Virus record (IMG/VR): IMGVR_UViG_3300042922_000227
Span: 1-43,197 of that record
Strand: one strand, 5' to 3'
DNA from: a virus
DNA length: 43,197 nucleotides
Shown here: piece by piece, positions 8,950-17,219 of the stretch
How the letters are laid out: each line of letters opens with the position of its first letter
Numbering within the stretch: position 1 is the stretch's first letter
Program-made: the position numbers and the translations under genes
The notes under the pieces: generated by a model
The model's database searches: none
Told to the model about the DNA's origin: nothing
Seen by the model: the letters and a program-made list of their open reading frames with translations, nothing else

Positions 8950-9579
8950 TCAGCCGCCGGAGACGACGACGCCGGTCGCGGCGGTCTGCGCCTCCGTGTA
9001 CGACTTCCCGATCACCGGGTCGCGGTAGATCGTGAACGTCCGGTTCACTTCCTCGACGTCGGAGTTGTTGATCGCTCGGTCGTCCATGTCGGTGACCTTG
9101 ATCCGGTACGCCGCCTCGACGCGGTACACAGCTCCGTCACCGACGCCGTCCTGCGCGAGCGTGATCGCCCGGTAGTAGGCGTCACCGGAGTCGGGGTCCT
9201 CGTCGAAGATCCACGCCGCGTTCTTGTCCGACGGCCACTCCGACACGGGCTTGCCGTAGGCCAGCGCCTTGGTCCACCCGTTCGTCTCACCGAACGCCAC
9301 CTGGAAGGTGTGCGACTTCGACGTGTTGTCGGACCGGACCGGCTCGAGGTCCTGCAGCATGTTCGTCTCGTCGACCGACAGGTCGTACGAGTGCGAGATG
9401 CCGTCGGTCGTGATGAACCCCATGTTCTTGTAGCCGGTGGGGAGCGCGATCGGCTTCCCATCGGTACCGAAGAACGCCTCGGGGACGTCGGCGGAGTAGT
9501 CCGCGATGGCGAGGATGACCCTGCGCCACTTGTGGATGTTGCGGTTGTCGTTGACCATCTGGTCGACCACGTCAGGCAT
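8950..9579 (-). CDS. major tail (tube) protein
   Basis: 209 aa. Start ATG at 9579 (MPDVVDQMVNDNRNIHKWR) with AAGGAGA upstream; the frame is open further upstream but that part overlaps the next gene. The sequence has the beta-rich pattern of tail tube proteins, with GFITTDGISHSYDLSVDETN, a central SHTFQVAFGETNGWTKAL and a terminal VNRTFTIYRDPVIGKSY. Location between the tail-terminator-like gene and the frameshifted chaperones is the fixed position of the major tail protein. It should polymerise into the tail tube. Confidence 0.85.
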   Translation of the reverse strand: MPDVVDQMVNDNRNIHKWRRVILAIADYSADVPEAFFGTDGKPIALPTGYKNMGFITTDGISHSYDLSVDETNMLQDLEPVRSDNTSKSHTFQVAFGETNGWTKALAYGKPVSEWPSDKNAAWIFDEDPDSGDAYYRAITLAQDGVGDGAVYRVEAAYRIKVTDMDDRAINNSDVEEVNRTFTIYRDPVIGKSYTEAQTAATGVVVSGG

Positions 9580-9650
9580 GCGTTCTCCTTGAACGACAAA
9601 GCCGCCCGACGTGCGGACGGCTGAATGGATGATGGGTGTTGGTGAGCGGC

Positions 9651-10019
9651 CTATTGGGGGCGCGCGTCGAGCTCGTACGTGCCGACAGCACGACGCAGCG
9701 CCGTGTTCGAGTACGCGACGTTCCCGAACGAGTCGGACTCGCGGACCTGGTCGAACAGGTTGCAGAGGACCATCGCGACTTCGACTTTCTGGACGAGGTC
9801 CCACACGGCGCCGCGGGTCTTCGCGAACACCGTCAGATCGACGTGGAACGTCTTCTCGTAGTCGCGGCCGAACCCGCCAGGGATCCGCTCCACGACGATG
9901 ATGGGAGCCACGGTCTCGAGGTTCGACGGGGTCTCCGTGTACGTCGCAGCGCCCGTCTCCTGCTTCAAGTAGGCGAGGAGCACCTTCTCGACGTTGGGCC
10001 ACACCCCGTACACGTTCAT
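9651..10019 (-). CDS. tail terminator / tail completion protein (putative)
   Basis: 122 aa, ATG start. The pattern MNVYGVWPNVEKVLLAYLK ... VAPIIVVERIPGG ... FHVDLTVFAK resembles the minor tail protein family (gpU-like/HK97 gp11-like) that caps the tail tube at its head-proximal end. It overlaps the HK97 gp10-like gene by 4 bp and comes just before the tube gene, as expected. A short imperfect GC hairpin (9601-9621) follows before the tube gene. Function is by family resemblance and order. Confidence 0.7.
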   Translation of the reverse strand: MNVYGVWPNVEKVLLAYLKQETGAATYTETPSNLETVAPIIVVERIPGGFGRDYEKTFHVDLTVFAKTRGAVWDLVQKVEVAMVLCNLFDQVRESDSFGNVAYSNTALRRAVGTYELDARPQ

Positions 10020-10327
10020 GCGCCCATCGCTCTCCGCAGGATCGCCTGCTTCGACACACCCACGTCGCCGTGCTCCACCTGGGTCGCATCAGCAGACGTC
10101 GCGATCACACGAGCGAACGGACGCTTGTACCCGCCGTTTGCCTTCGTGCCAGGACGGGTGCCCTCCTCGACGCGGAGCGAGTCACCGAACTGCTTCGCAC
10201 CAGCCGAGTACGCCAGCCGTTGCGCGCGCGGCAGGATCCGGTCCGCTTTGTCCCGCATCGCCTTCCGCACCGCAGGGTTCCGGACCGCCTGATCGATGAT
10301 CCCCCGGCCGATGACGACCTTCGGCAT
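10016..10327 (-). CDS. HK97 gp10-like head-tail connector / neck protein
   Basis: 103 aa. The sequence has the gp10-like layout: a basic helix (NPAVRKAMRDKADRILPRAQ), then SAGAKQFGDSLRVEEG and KRPFARVIATSADATQVEHG, ending in a helix KQAILRRAMGA. Members of this family join the connector to the tail terminator. It overlaps its upstream neighbour's stop (TGATG) and its downstream neighbour by 4 bp, so it is translationally coupled. Confidence 0.8.
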   Translation of the reverse strand: MPKVVIGRGIIDQAVRNPAVRKAMRDKADRILPRAQRLAYSAGAKQFGDSLRVEEGTRPGTKANGGYKRPFARVIATSADATQVEHGDVGVSKQAILRRAMGA

Positions 10328-10554
10328 CAGCTCGCGTACTCGAAGTCCGCGATGACCGCCAGCTTCTCCGGCTTCGTCTTAGCCCCCGTGAGGTCGATGC
10401 CGCGCTTGTCAGCCCACGCGTCGATCTCCGCGACCGTCCACACCTCCGACGGAACCGTCTCCACCACCGGAGTGTGCTTCGGCTCCACCAACCCCAGACG
10501 CACCGCATCCTCGAGCCGGTACTCGTTGCCGTTCACGCTGATCTTGTCCGACAT
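10327..10554 (-). CDS. small connector-region protein, paralogue of 11356-11541
   Basis: 75 aa. The first 25 residues (MSDKISVNGNEYRLEDAVRLGLV) match those of the small gene at 11356-11541. The second half (VWTVAEIDAWADKRGIDLTGAKTKPEKLAVIADF) has the helix-extended-helix look of SAP/HeH-like domains found in phage head-completion genes (W-x(2)-A-E-x-D-x-W-A-D-x(3)-I-D-L-x-G-x(2)-T-K-x-E-K). It lies in the head-tail connector cluster. A structural or assembly role is inferred; nothing enzymatic is visible. Confidence 0.7.
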   Translation of the reverse strand: MSDKISVNGNEYRLEDAVRLGLVEPKHTPVVETVPSEVWTVAEIDAWADKRGIDLTGAKTKPEKLAVIADFEYAS

Positions 10555-10557
10555 CCG

Positions 10558-10890
10558 TCAGCCCTTCGTCTCGGTAATCACGAACTCCGTGTGCGGGAGC
10601 ACGTTCCAGTACGTCTGCGGCCGGCCATCGACGTAGTACGCCTGACCGCGCCAGATGACCGTGTCCGCGGACTGGATCCAGTCCTGCGGTTCACGGGTCG
10701 ACACCATCCACCGTGAGGTGACGATGTCGTTCTGCCCGAGAGATTCCTTCGTCCCCACGGGCTGCACGTTGCAGCCACCGATGACCTGGTCAACGACGGT
10801 GTCCGTGGGGACACCGTCCTCGTCGGGCTCACCCTCGGTGGTGCGCCGCACGGTGACCGTGTCGCGGTGCAGCAGGTTCGAGAGGATCAC
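10558..10890 (-). CDS. head-tail connector (stopper-like)
   Basis: 110 aa, GTG start overlapping the upstream stop (GTGA). The pattern LLHRDTVTVRRTTEGEPDEDGVPTD followed by GGCNVQPVGTKES and RGQAYYVDGRPQTYWNVLPHTEFVITE is typical of phage head-tail stopper/joining proteins (HK97 gp7/SPP1 gp16 type), small beta-barrels that close the portal channel. Position between the adaptor and gp10-like genes agrees. Confidence 0.75.
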   Translation of the reverse strand: MILSNLLHRDTVTVRRTTEGEPDEDGVPTDTVVDQVIGGCNVQPVGTKESLGQNDIVTSRWMVSTREPQDWIQSADTVIWRGQAYYVDGRPQTYWNVLPHTEFVITETKG

Positions 10891-11435
10891 CAGTGGTCAC
10901 CGCCGATGCGGTACCGGGCGACCGCTCGAGCCCACTGCGACGTCGTCCCGACAGTCGCAGCCGCCGCCATCGCCACCTGCTCTTGCCCCGACGTGAACTG
11001 CGACAGCCACGGCGACGCTTCGGAGATCGACGCAGCCTGGTCGAGGACCACTTCCTGCACGTCTCCCGGGATGTCGGCGAAGCCGTGCGTGTACACGACC
11101 TCGATCGACCGCCACACGTCGGGGAACCGTGCGGGGAGGCGGAGCAGACCAGCAGCCGACCACTCAGGGTCAAGCACTGTCTGCCCCGCCACCGTCAGAC
11201 TCGCGACAGACACGACCGGCCACACCGGAAGGCGGAGCACCCGGGCCCCCGCCCCGTCGAGAACGATCGTGTCGTCCTCGACGAGGCTGATGGGGTTCCG
11301 GGTCTGACCGCGGAACCGCTCCGACGCCATCCGCAGCGCCAGGGCGATCCCCGGGTCACTCGCCGGTTTGCCGAGCCTTGCCCCGAGATCGGCTGGATCG
11401 GCCAGCGGGGGCAGCGTCGTCTCCTGCAGAGTCAC
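10887..11435 (-). CDS. head-tail adaptor (gp6-like connector)
   Basis: 182 aa. GTG at 11435 (MTLQETTLPPLAD) is preferred to the GTG at 11453 because AGGAGGC lies eight bases upstream of it. It shows the helical connector pattern of phage gp6/Ad1-like proteins (LALRMASERFRGQTRNPI, LPVWPVVSVASLTVAG, YTHGFADIPGDVQEVVLDQAAS). The GYxxIPxDV-like motif VYTHGFADIPGDVQ is characteristic. It should form the ring below the portal. It follows the capsid gene and a small ORF with which it overlaps by 80 bp. Confidence 0.8.
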   Translation of the reverse strand: MTLQETTLPPLADPADLGARLGKPASDPGIALALRMASERFRGQTRNPISLVEDDTIVLDGAGARVLRLPVWPVVSVASLTVAGQTVLDPEWSAAGLLRLPARFPDVWRSIEVVYTHGFADIPGDVQEVVLDQAASISEASPWLSQFTSGQEQVAMAAAATVGTTSQWARAVARYRIGGDHW

Positions 11436-11541
11436 GTCCTGCCTCCTCCACACCGCGTGCCTTGTTGTGCACCAGACCGAGACGGTTCGCGTCTTCGATC
11501 CGATACCGGATCCCGTTGATGACGACCATCCCGTCCGTCAT
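11356..11541 (-). CDS. small protein with ING-x(2)-YR-x-EDA-x-RLGLV motif
   Basis: 61 aa, ATG start overlapping the capsid stop codon by 4 bp (ATGA). The first half, MVVINGIRYRIEDANRLGLV, is a clear relative of the N-terminus of the 75-aa gene at 10327-10554. The second half is polar and basic (SSRSRGKARQTGE) and lies out of frame over the start of the adaptor gene. It resembles the short proteins often found between capsid and connector genes in actinophages. Function unknown. Confidence 0.65.
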   Translation of the reverse strand: MTDGMVVINGIRYRIEDANRLGLVHNKARGVEEAGRDSAGDDAAPAGRSSRSRGKARQTGE

Positions 11542-12815
11542 CAGCCGGCCGCCACCGTGCCGAGCTCGACGAGGGCGAGGTGCGCCGGCTTGTAGATGAC
11601 CTGCGCGGCACGCAGCTCCGCACGCACGTACACGAGGTTGCGTCGTGCGTAGTCGGCGTGCTGGTTGAACGCGACCACGGACAGCGCCTCACGCTCGAGG
11701 ACGTTGATCGTCGACAGGTCACCGACGAGCGCGGTGCCCTCCGGGATCGCCTGCGCGGTCACGTAGGGACGGCCCCACAGAGTGCGGGGACCAGCACCGA
11801 ACGGACCGTTGCCGTAGAAGCGCTGGTTCCCGTCCTGCATGAGATCCAGCACCTCAGCGTCGGCCGGGTTGAGGACGATGCCGGTGACCTGTGCTCCGAC
11901 CTCGTCGAGGGCGGTGAGCGCCTTGCGGATCGACACGGGGATCTTGACCGGGTCGGTGCCAGCAGCAGCGATCTGCTGGATGCCGGTCGTGTTCAGGATG
12001 CCCGTGGGCTGGCCTGCAGCACCCGTGCCGTTGAGGAGGTAGTTCTCGATCACGGCCCGGATGTTGTACGCGAGCTGCCCGTTCAGGTACGACGCGAACG
12101 CTCCCGCGTCGGCGAGGAGCTCGTTCGTGACGGTGTAGCCGTCGGCGTAGGTGAACACCTTGCCGGTGGCGATCGCCGTCGACAGGTCGGACAGGGGCTT
12201 CAGAGCAGACGCGGGGTCCGTCGGCAGGATCTCGTCCTTGACGATGCCCGCATTGCGGAGCACCGAAGTGATCTGCACGTAGTCAAAGCTGTTGCCGGTG
12301 ATCGACCCGGTCGAGATCAGGTCGAGCAGCGTCAGGGGACGCTGGTACGTCAGGTCCACCTGCGGCAGACGCGTGGGAAGCAGCTGCCCGACGGCGACTG
12401 ACAGGGGGTTCGGGTCCGCCTTCAGACCGCGACCCTTCGCCCCGACGGTGACCTTCGGCAGCTGGATCAGCGAACCCTCACCGAACCCACCCGGGTTCGA
12501 CTTGATGAGCTGCTGGTACGGCGCCGACTCCGTGTAAGCCTCGCCGAACGACTTGAAGCCCTCGGACTGCTCCTCGGCCGGCTTCGGCTCCTCGTCGGAC
12601 TTCGCCGGCGACGTCGACGCGAGGAGCGTCTTCATGTTCGACTGCGCGTCGTCCGCTGCCTTCACCTGCACGGTGAGCTCGTCGGCCTGCGACTTCAGCT
12701 CACCGATCTTCGTGATCTCGTCCGCCGTGAACTCACGGTCCTCGGACTTCGCCAGATCGGCGATGCTCTTCGCTTCGGCCAGGACGGCCGCGAGCTTCTC
12801 TCGGAGCGTCTTCAT
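11541..12815 (-). CDS. major capsid protein (HK97 fold)
   Basis: 424 aa, ATG start overlapping the protease stop. Residues 1-75 are a charged coiled-coil delta/scaffold domain (MKTLREKLAAVLAEAK, EITKIGELKSQADELT). The rest shows HK97-family features: LPTRLPQVDLTYQRPLTLLDL, the E-loop/spine helix area with a Gly/Asn/Tyr segment VIENYLLNGTGAAGQPTGI, and the terminal GRPYVTAQAIPEGTALVGD ... VYVRAELRAAQ. The upstream gene is a U35/S78-type protease that should remove the delta domain. It forms the capsid shell. The call is firm. Confidence 0.95.
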   Translation of the reverse strand: MKTLREKLAAVLAEAKSIADLAKSEDREFTADEITKIGELKSQADELTVQVKAADDAQSNMKTLLASTSPAKSDEEPKPAEEQSEGFKSFGEAYTESAPYQQLIKSNPGGFGEGSLIQLPKVTVGAKGRGLKADPNPLSVAVGQLLPTRLPQVDLTYQRPLTLLDLISTGSITGNSFDYVQITSVLRNAGIVKDEILPTDPASALKPLSDLSTAIATGKVFTYADGYTVTNELLADAGAFASYLNGQLAYNIRAVIENYLLNGTGAAGQPTGILNTTGIQQIAAAGTDPVKIPVSIRKALTALDEVGAQVTGIVLNPADAEVLDLMQDGNQRFYGNGPFGAGPRTLWGRPYVTAQAIPEGTALVGDLSTINVLEREALSVVAFNQHADYARRNLVYVRAELRAAQVIYKPAHLALVELGTVAAG

Positions 12816-13540
12816 CGTTCCTCCATCAGGATCAGTTCTGCTGCGGTCGCCCAGGCCGCCACTTGGGCATGAGTAAGGCCCGCCGATTTCGACGGGCCTG
12901 ACGGTTCCCCATCCTGGGGAGGTGAGCTTTCCGGCGGGGCGCCGGAAGATTCGGTCGGGTCGGGCGGAACATCAACGTTGGGTGTCGGCTCCACCTCCCG
13001 AGGGTCGGCGGCAAGTTCCTCACGCACGATGCGGCGGATGTCCTCGTCGGACTTCGTCCCGAGCAGCTGCGTATCGGGGTTCATGCCCTTGAGCGTGGGC
13101 CCGAATTCGATCAGGTTCAGCTTCCGGAGCTCGAAGAACTCGTCCTCGTCCTGAGTGACGTAGCCACCATCGACGACGTCGTACCCGAAGGAGAACTCCT
13201 TCACCCGGCGTTGCTTCAGCAGCTTGTACGTCTGCAGCGCCGTCGGGTTCTCGAGGTCCAGCTGCGCGGTCACGAGGAGCCCGTCAGCGGTCTCCGCAGC
13301 CGACAGGCTCCACCCGATGTGCGCGAACGGATCCGACCACTGGTGCGACCAGATCGCGGGGATCGCGTCACCCGACGCCGCCCAGTCGCGCAGCGACTCA
13401 GCGAACGCACCCGGGACGATGACGTCTCCGCCGTGGTCTTTGTTGCCGAACACTGCGACGAGCGCTGTGAACTGACCATCGCCGAGACCGTCAGCGGTAC
13501 CGACGGCCTTCACGTTGGCGTTGAAGCTCTTCGTCTTCAT
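12812..13540 (-). CDS. prohead protease, HK97 S78 family
   Basis: 242 aa, ATG with GGAGG seven bases upstream. The S78/HK97-type protease core is at about 20-170: FGNKDHGGDVIVPGAF, a catalytic His in IWSHQWSDPFAHIG (about 64-77) and the Ser in VKEFSFGYDV (about 115-124). Residues after 175 form a Pro/Ser/Glu-rich tail (EPTPNVDVPPDPTESSG), absent from minimal proteases. It cleaves the scaffold part of the capsid protein during maturation. It overlaps portal and capsid genes by 4 bp on either side. Confidence 0.9.
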   Translation of the reverse strand: MKTKSFNANVKAVGTADGLGDGQFTALVAVFGNKDHGGDVIVPGAFAESLRDWAASGDAIPAIWSHQWSDPFAHIGWSLSAAETADGLLVTAQLDLENPTALQTYKLLKQRRVKEFSFGYDVVDGGYVTQDEDEFFELRKLNLIEFGPTLKGMNPDTQLLGTKSDEDIRRIVREELAADPREVEPTPNVDVPPDPTESSGAPPESSPPQDGEPSGPSKSAGLTHAQVAAWATAAELILMEER

Positions 13541-14907
13541 GCGCTTGCCTCCAACTGCCCGGTCGCCCAGAGCACTTCCATCGCCTGCTTCGGATCCAGC
13601 CCCTTACTGCGGAGCAGGTCGTACGCCTTCGCAACCTCCGGCGACGCATCACCCGGGGACGCCTGCGGGCCACCACCACGGACCACGTTCAGCGGTGTGA
13701 TGATGTCGTCGCCGCCCTCGATCGCCGGCCGGTTGTCCATCGCCCGGGCCTCGTTGATCGTCAGCCACGGACCGCCAGTCGCGGTCGACATGATCGCCGC
13801 GGACTCCTCGAACGACCCACGCAGCTTCGCGCCCAGGTCGAACTCGACGTACAGCGACTCGTCGCCACCGTTGAGGAGCGGAGTGATGTGCGCGTTGAAC
13901 GCCTGCTCGAACTGCACGAAGTGCGGGCCCAGAGCATCGCGGTACAGCGACTGCCGGAACGCCTCCATGTTGGAGTAGTTCCCCTGCCGTGACCCGATCA
14001 TCTCCGGAGGGATGTGGTACGCCGAAGCAACCTCGATGTCAGTGAGGGTGCGCCCCTCGACCTCCTGCATGTCCTTCGGCGAGAAGATGTCGACCTTCTT
14101 GACGTCCGCACCGATCGGCAGGACAGGCATCTTGCCCTCACTGCCGCCACCGTCGGACCAGTTCGACATCTCCGCCTCGAGGCGACGCATCGCCGAACCG
14201 TCGAGCGATTCGACACCGTCCACGGGCTGCTGCGTGACAACAGCCGGGAACCGGGCGCCCTTCTTCCAGATCGACCGCCGGTACTTCACCGACTCCGTGT
14301 ACTCGTCGAGGATGTGCCGCAACGTCTCGATCGGGGGAGTGCCGTTCCCGGACCCGTACCCACGGTCGAAGAACAGCCCGTCGAGGCTGATGTGCTTCGG
14401 CTTCCCGTCACCCACGTACAAGTCGACCCCGTCAACGAGCGACGTGCCCGTGAACGTGAACCGCCACGACTGCGCCGGCCAGTGCTGCAGCACCACGCCA
14501 GCCCGCGAGTCCGCGGACGGCACCAGCTGCGCCATGAACCGGTCGTAGACCAGGAAGTCGCACAACAGGGTGTGCCAGAACCGGTACTGGGTCAGGTGCT
14601 TCTGCGGCTCCCGGATGAGCTCCGCGAGGGGCCCATCCGTGACCCGCTTCCGGTCAGTGTCCCCGTCACGGCGGTACACCTTCATCGGAGTCGACGCGAT
14701 CTTCGTCGCGATGAAGTCGACGACCTTCCGAACCGACGGCTGCGACTGCCAGATCGAGTACGCCGACTGCGCGTAGTCCGTCAGCGGCATCCCCGGGTCA
14801 GCGACGATCGACCGGCCGTCGTACCGCCACGGCGTCCCCAGCGACGGGAACTCCGCGAGGATCTGCCCGTTCGACTGATCCGACGACTTCTTGAAGAACA
14901 GGCTCAC
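13537..14907 (-). CDS. portal protein (HK97 type)
   Basis: 456 aa. GTG at 14907 (MSLFFKKSSDQSNG) is chosen because GGAGGATGAC precedes it; an in-frame TTG at 14919 would hide that site. Family features are SAYSIWQSQPSVRKVVDFIATKIAS near residue 50, LAELIREPQKHLTQYRFWHTLL, and EVASAYHIPPEMIGSRQGNYSNMEAFRQ near 290-325. Portal dodecamers form the DNA channel at one capsid vertex and the docking site for terminase. It follows a 46-aa membrane ORF, with the GTGA overlap between them. Confidence 0.93.
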   Translation of the reverse strand: MSLFFKKSSDQSNGQILAEFPSLGTPWRYDGRSIVADPGMPLTDYAQSAYSIWQSQPSVRKVVDFIATKIASTPMKVYRRDGDTDRKRVTDGPLAELIREPQKHLTQYRFWHTLLCDFLVYDRFMAQLVPSADSRAGVVLQHWPAQSWRFTFTGTSLVDGVDLYVGDGKPKHISLDGLFFDRGYGSGNGTPPIETLRHILDEYTESVKYRRSIWKKGARFPAVVTQQPVDGVESLDGSAMRRLEAEMSNWSDGGGSEGKMPVLPIGADVKKVDIFSPKDMQEVEGRTLTDIEVASAYHIPPEMIGSRQGNYSNMEAFRQSLYRDALGPHFVQFEQAFNAHITPLLNGGDESLYVEFDLGAKLRGSFEESAAIMSTATGGPWLTINEARAMDNRPAIEGGDDIITPLNVVRGGGPQASPGDASPEVAKAYDLLRSKGLDPKQAMEVLWATGQLEASA

Positions 14908-15044
14908 GTCATCCTCCAAGCGATCAGGAACAGGGCCACACCCGCAACGACGAGCGCCGCCGGCCAGTACACGGCCGCGACACCCGCAGTGATGAGCAGC
15001 ACCCCGAGGATCTCGAGGAGGATCACGACAGCTGCACGAGTCAT
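14904..15044 (-). CDS. 46-aa two-helix membrane protein
   Basis: A short gene between terminase and portal. Its ATG at 15044 overlaps the terminase stop by one base (TGATG) and its TGA overlaps the portal GTG (GTGA), so it fits the operon exactly. The protein is almost wholly hydrophobic: MTRAAVVILLEILGVLLITA, then VAAVYWPAALVVAGVALFL, ending IAWRMT. Two transmembrane helices or a hairpin are likely. Similar tiny membrane ORFs occur at this site in other actinophages. Its role is unknown. Confidence 0.75.
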   Translation of the reverse strand: MTRAAVVILLEILGVLLITAGVAAVYWPAALVVAGVALFLIAWRMT

Positions 15045-16792
15045 CACGCCACCTCCGAGGTGCCGAACACGCTCGCGTCCGGATCGTTGTACGGGTTCTT
15101 CTTCTTCGGCTTCGTCACCAACGCCTCAGACAGTGCGTTCACCGTCGCAGCGACACCGTCGATCTTGTCCATCGAGTGCGCCTTGTTCGGCTTCACGTTC
15201 CCGTTCGCGTCGATGTCCACCGACAGGTTGTCGACGTTCCACCGCAGCACCGGGTTCCCGCCCGTCCGGAACAGGGGCTTCTCCTCGCTGCCAGTCAGCA
15301 GCAGACGCTGCAGCTCCTTCAGCGGAGGCGACAGGCGCCGGAAGTCCTGGTACACACGCACCAAGTTCTTCACCCCGGAGTCCTGCAGGCTGTTGACCAT
15401 CTGCGTCGAGTTCCACGGGTCGAAGCCGATCGACACGACATCGAACTGGTCGAGATCCGCTTGGATCTGCGCCTGCACGAACGCGTAGTCCGTGACGTTC
15501 CCTGGAGTGGTCCGCAGGAACCCCTGCCGAACCCACGCCGACGCGTTGCCAGCGGTGCGCTTGTTCAACGCGTCCAGGGAGCCTTCCGGAATCCAGAACC
15601 GGGCGAGGACGTCGTACCCGTTCCCATCCGGGAACAGCAGCACCCAAGCGGTGAGGTCCGACGCGGACGCGAGGTCCCAACCGCCGAACGCCTTCCGCCC
15701 GGCGAGCTTCGCCTCGTCCACCTTGCCCGCGTTCCGGTCCCACGAGTCGAGAGTCAGGAAGCGTGCCTCCTGCTTCGTCCGGATCCCGAGATGCAGACGC
15801 AGGAAGTCGCCGAGCTCCGCGGGGGAGTTTTTCGCCTTCAACGCTGCCGCCTCGAGGTACTTCCGTGACGGGCTGATCCCGTACCCGGGGTTCGCCTTCC
15901 GCTGCGTCTCCGGAGCGAACGGATCGTCCGTCTCCTCGGCACCCCAGATCACCCCGTAGTACGACGGATCCGTGAGCGTCCCCGCGGCAAGCTTCTCGAC
16001 GTACAGCCGCGTCTCGTCGTAGATCGTCCCCGACTTCGACGCGTCCGGCGTCGTGATCCGGATGCCGAGCGGCTGCGTACGCGAACCACGCCCAGTCTCG
16101 AGCGTCCGGACCAGGTCCGGCGTCTTGTGGACGTGCAGCTCATCGACGATGAAGCAGTGCAAGTTCGCACCGTGCTGCGCATCAGCAGCCGACGAGATGA
16201 CCTCGATGTACGACCCCGACTTCGGGTGCACGATCCGCTTCTGGTGCGCCTTGAACCGACCAGCAAGAGCCGGCGTCTTCTCCACCAACTGCTTGATCGG
16301 CCCGAACACGAACCCCGCCTGACGCTCCGTCGAAGCGGCCGTCACAACCTGACCGCCCGACTCGCCATCAGCGCCGGTCATGTAGACGGCGATGCCACCT
16401 GCGAGAGTCGACTTCCCGTTCTTGCGGGGAACGTCGACCATCACGTCACGGATGATCCGCACCATCGCGAGCGCGTCCTCGTCCCACTGCACCCACCCGA
16501 ACACCGGCGCGATCACGTACGCGATCTGCCACGGGTCAGGATCCAGCGGCTTACCCGCCCACTTCCCCTGCGTGTGCCGCAACAGGTGGAACGTCTTCAG
16601 CACCTTGTCGACCCGCTCCGGGTCGAACTGTGCACCCTCCACCTCACGGGGCTCAGGCGTCTTGAACTTCGGCGGGATCTCCGGCAACGGGTAGCCGCGG
16701 TCCTGCAAGTACCAGGCAACCTCCGGAGACAGCTTCAGCCGCTCGAGCGTCGCCTCGTCCAGTGCGTCAGAACGGGTTGTCGTCTTCCCCAT
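15044..16792 (-). CDS. terL: terminase large subunit
   Basis: 582 aa. The N-terminal ATPase has Walker A at about 121-129 (VPRKNGKST) and Walker B at 213-220 (CFIVDELH), followed by the coupling motif region ITTPDAS. The C-terminal RNase H-like nuclease has acidic motifs in GGWDLASASDLT, SIGFDPWNS and MDKIDGVAA. It has the P27/phage_Term_1 (HK97-like) architecture. It cuts concatemeric DNA and pumps it through the portal. The start overlaps the end of the small subunit gene by 26 bp. Confidence 0.97.
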   Translation of the reverse strand: MGKTTTRSDALDEATLERLKLSPEVAWYLQDRGYPLPEIPPKFKTPEPREVEGAQFDPERVDKVLKTFHLLRHTQGKWAGKPLDPDPWQIAYVIAPVFGWVQWDEDALAMVRIIRDVMVDVPRKNGKSTLAGGIAVYMTGADGESGGQVVTAASTERQAGFVFGPIKQLVEKTPALAGRFKAHQKRIVHPKSGSYIEVISSAADAQHGANLHCFIVDELHVHKTPDLVRTLETGRGSRTQPLGIRITTPDASKSGTIYDETRLYVEKLAAGTLTDPSYYGVIWGAEETDDPFAPETQRKANPGYGISPSRKYLEAAALKAKNSPAELGDFLRLHLGIRTKQEARFLTLDSWDRNAGKVDEAKLAGRKAFGGWDLASASDLTAWVLLFPDGNGYDVLARFWIPEGSLDALNKRTAGNASAWVRQGFLRTTPGNVTDYAFVQAQIQADLDQFDVVSIGFDPWNSTQMVNSLQDSGVKNLVRVYQDFRRLSPPLKELQRLLLTGSEEKPLFRTGGNPVLRWNVDNLSVDIDANGNVKPNKAHSMDKIDGVAATVNALSEALVTKPKKKNPYNDPDASVFGTSEVA

Positions 16793-17219
16793 CGTCGGAC
16801 TCCTTCGCCAAGCTCTGCTCCGAGCTCGGCGTCAGTCCAAACTCCCGTGCCAGCAGCTGCAGCCGATGCCCCGCATTCCGCCTGATTGCAACCGCCGGAT
16901 GCGGGATCTCACCCTGCTTCGCCTCGATCGTCAACGACCCATGCGACTGCAGAGCCAACGTCGCAGCCTTGAACTCCGACCACGTCTCGCAGTACGTCGC
17001 CAGAACCGCCCGATCCTCCGCCTTCACGATGTCGAGACGGGTGAGTTCCGGAACCACACGGTTCCACTCAGCGACCGCCTCATCCGACAACCACTCAGGA
17101 GCCGACGGAGGCACACGCTTGAACGCCGGAGCATCCACAACCTTCCGACCACCACTGTCACGACCATTCCCACGGCCCTCAACGAGCCTGAGGGCGGCCG
17201 GCTTCGCAGCACGAGGCAT
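16767..17219 (-). CDS. terS: terminase small subunit, P27 family
   Basis: 150 aa, ATG with GGGGG upstream. The P27-family pattern is clear: a basic Gly/Arg N-terminus (LRLVEGRGNGRDSGGRK), APAFKRVPPSAPEWLSDEAVAEWNRVVPEL, and a helical middle LDIVKAEDRAVLATYCETWSEFKAA. It ends in an acidic tail (SDDGEDDNPF). It should recognise the packaging site that probably lies in the 182 bp just upstream. Confidence 0.9.
   Translation of the reverse strand: MPRAAKPAALRLVEGRGNGRDSGGRKVVDAPAFKRVPPSAPEWLSDEAVAEWNRVVPELTRLDIVKAEDRAVLATYCETWSEFKAATLALQSHGSLTIEAKQGEIPHPAVAIRRNAGHRLQLLAREFGLTPSSEQSLAKESDDGEDDNPF

Noticed and set aside
9651-10089. N-terminal extension of the tail tube gene to 10089
   Set aside because: It would overlap the tail terminator gene entirely; the ATG at 9579 has a good ribosome-binding site and the right protein length.
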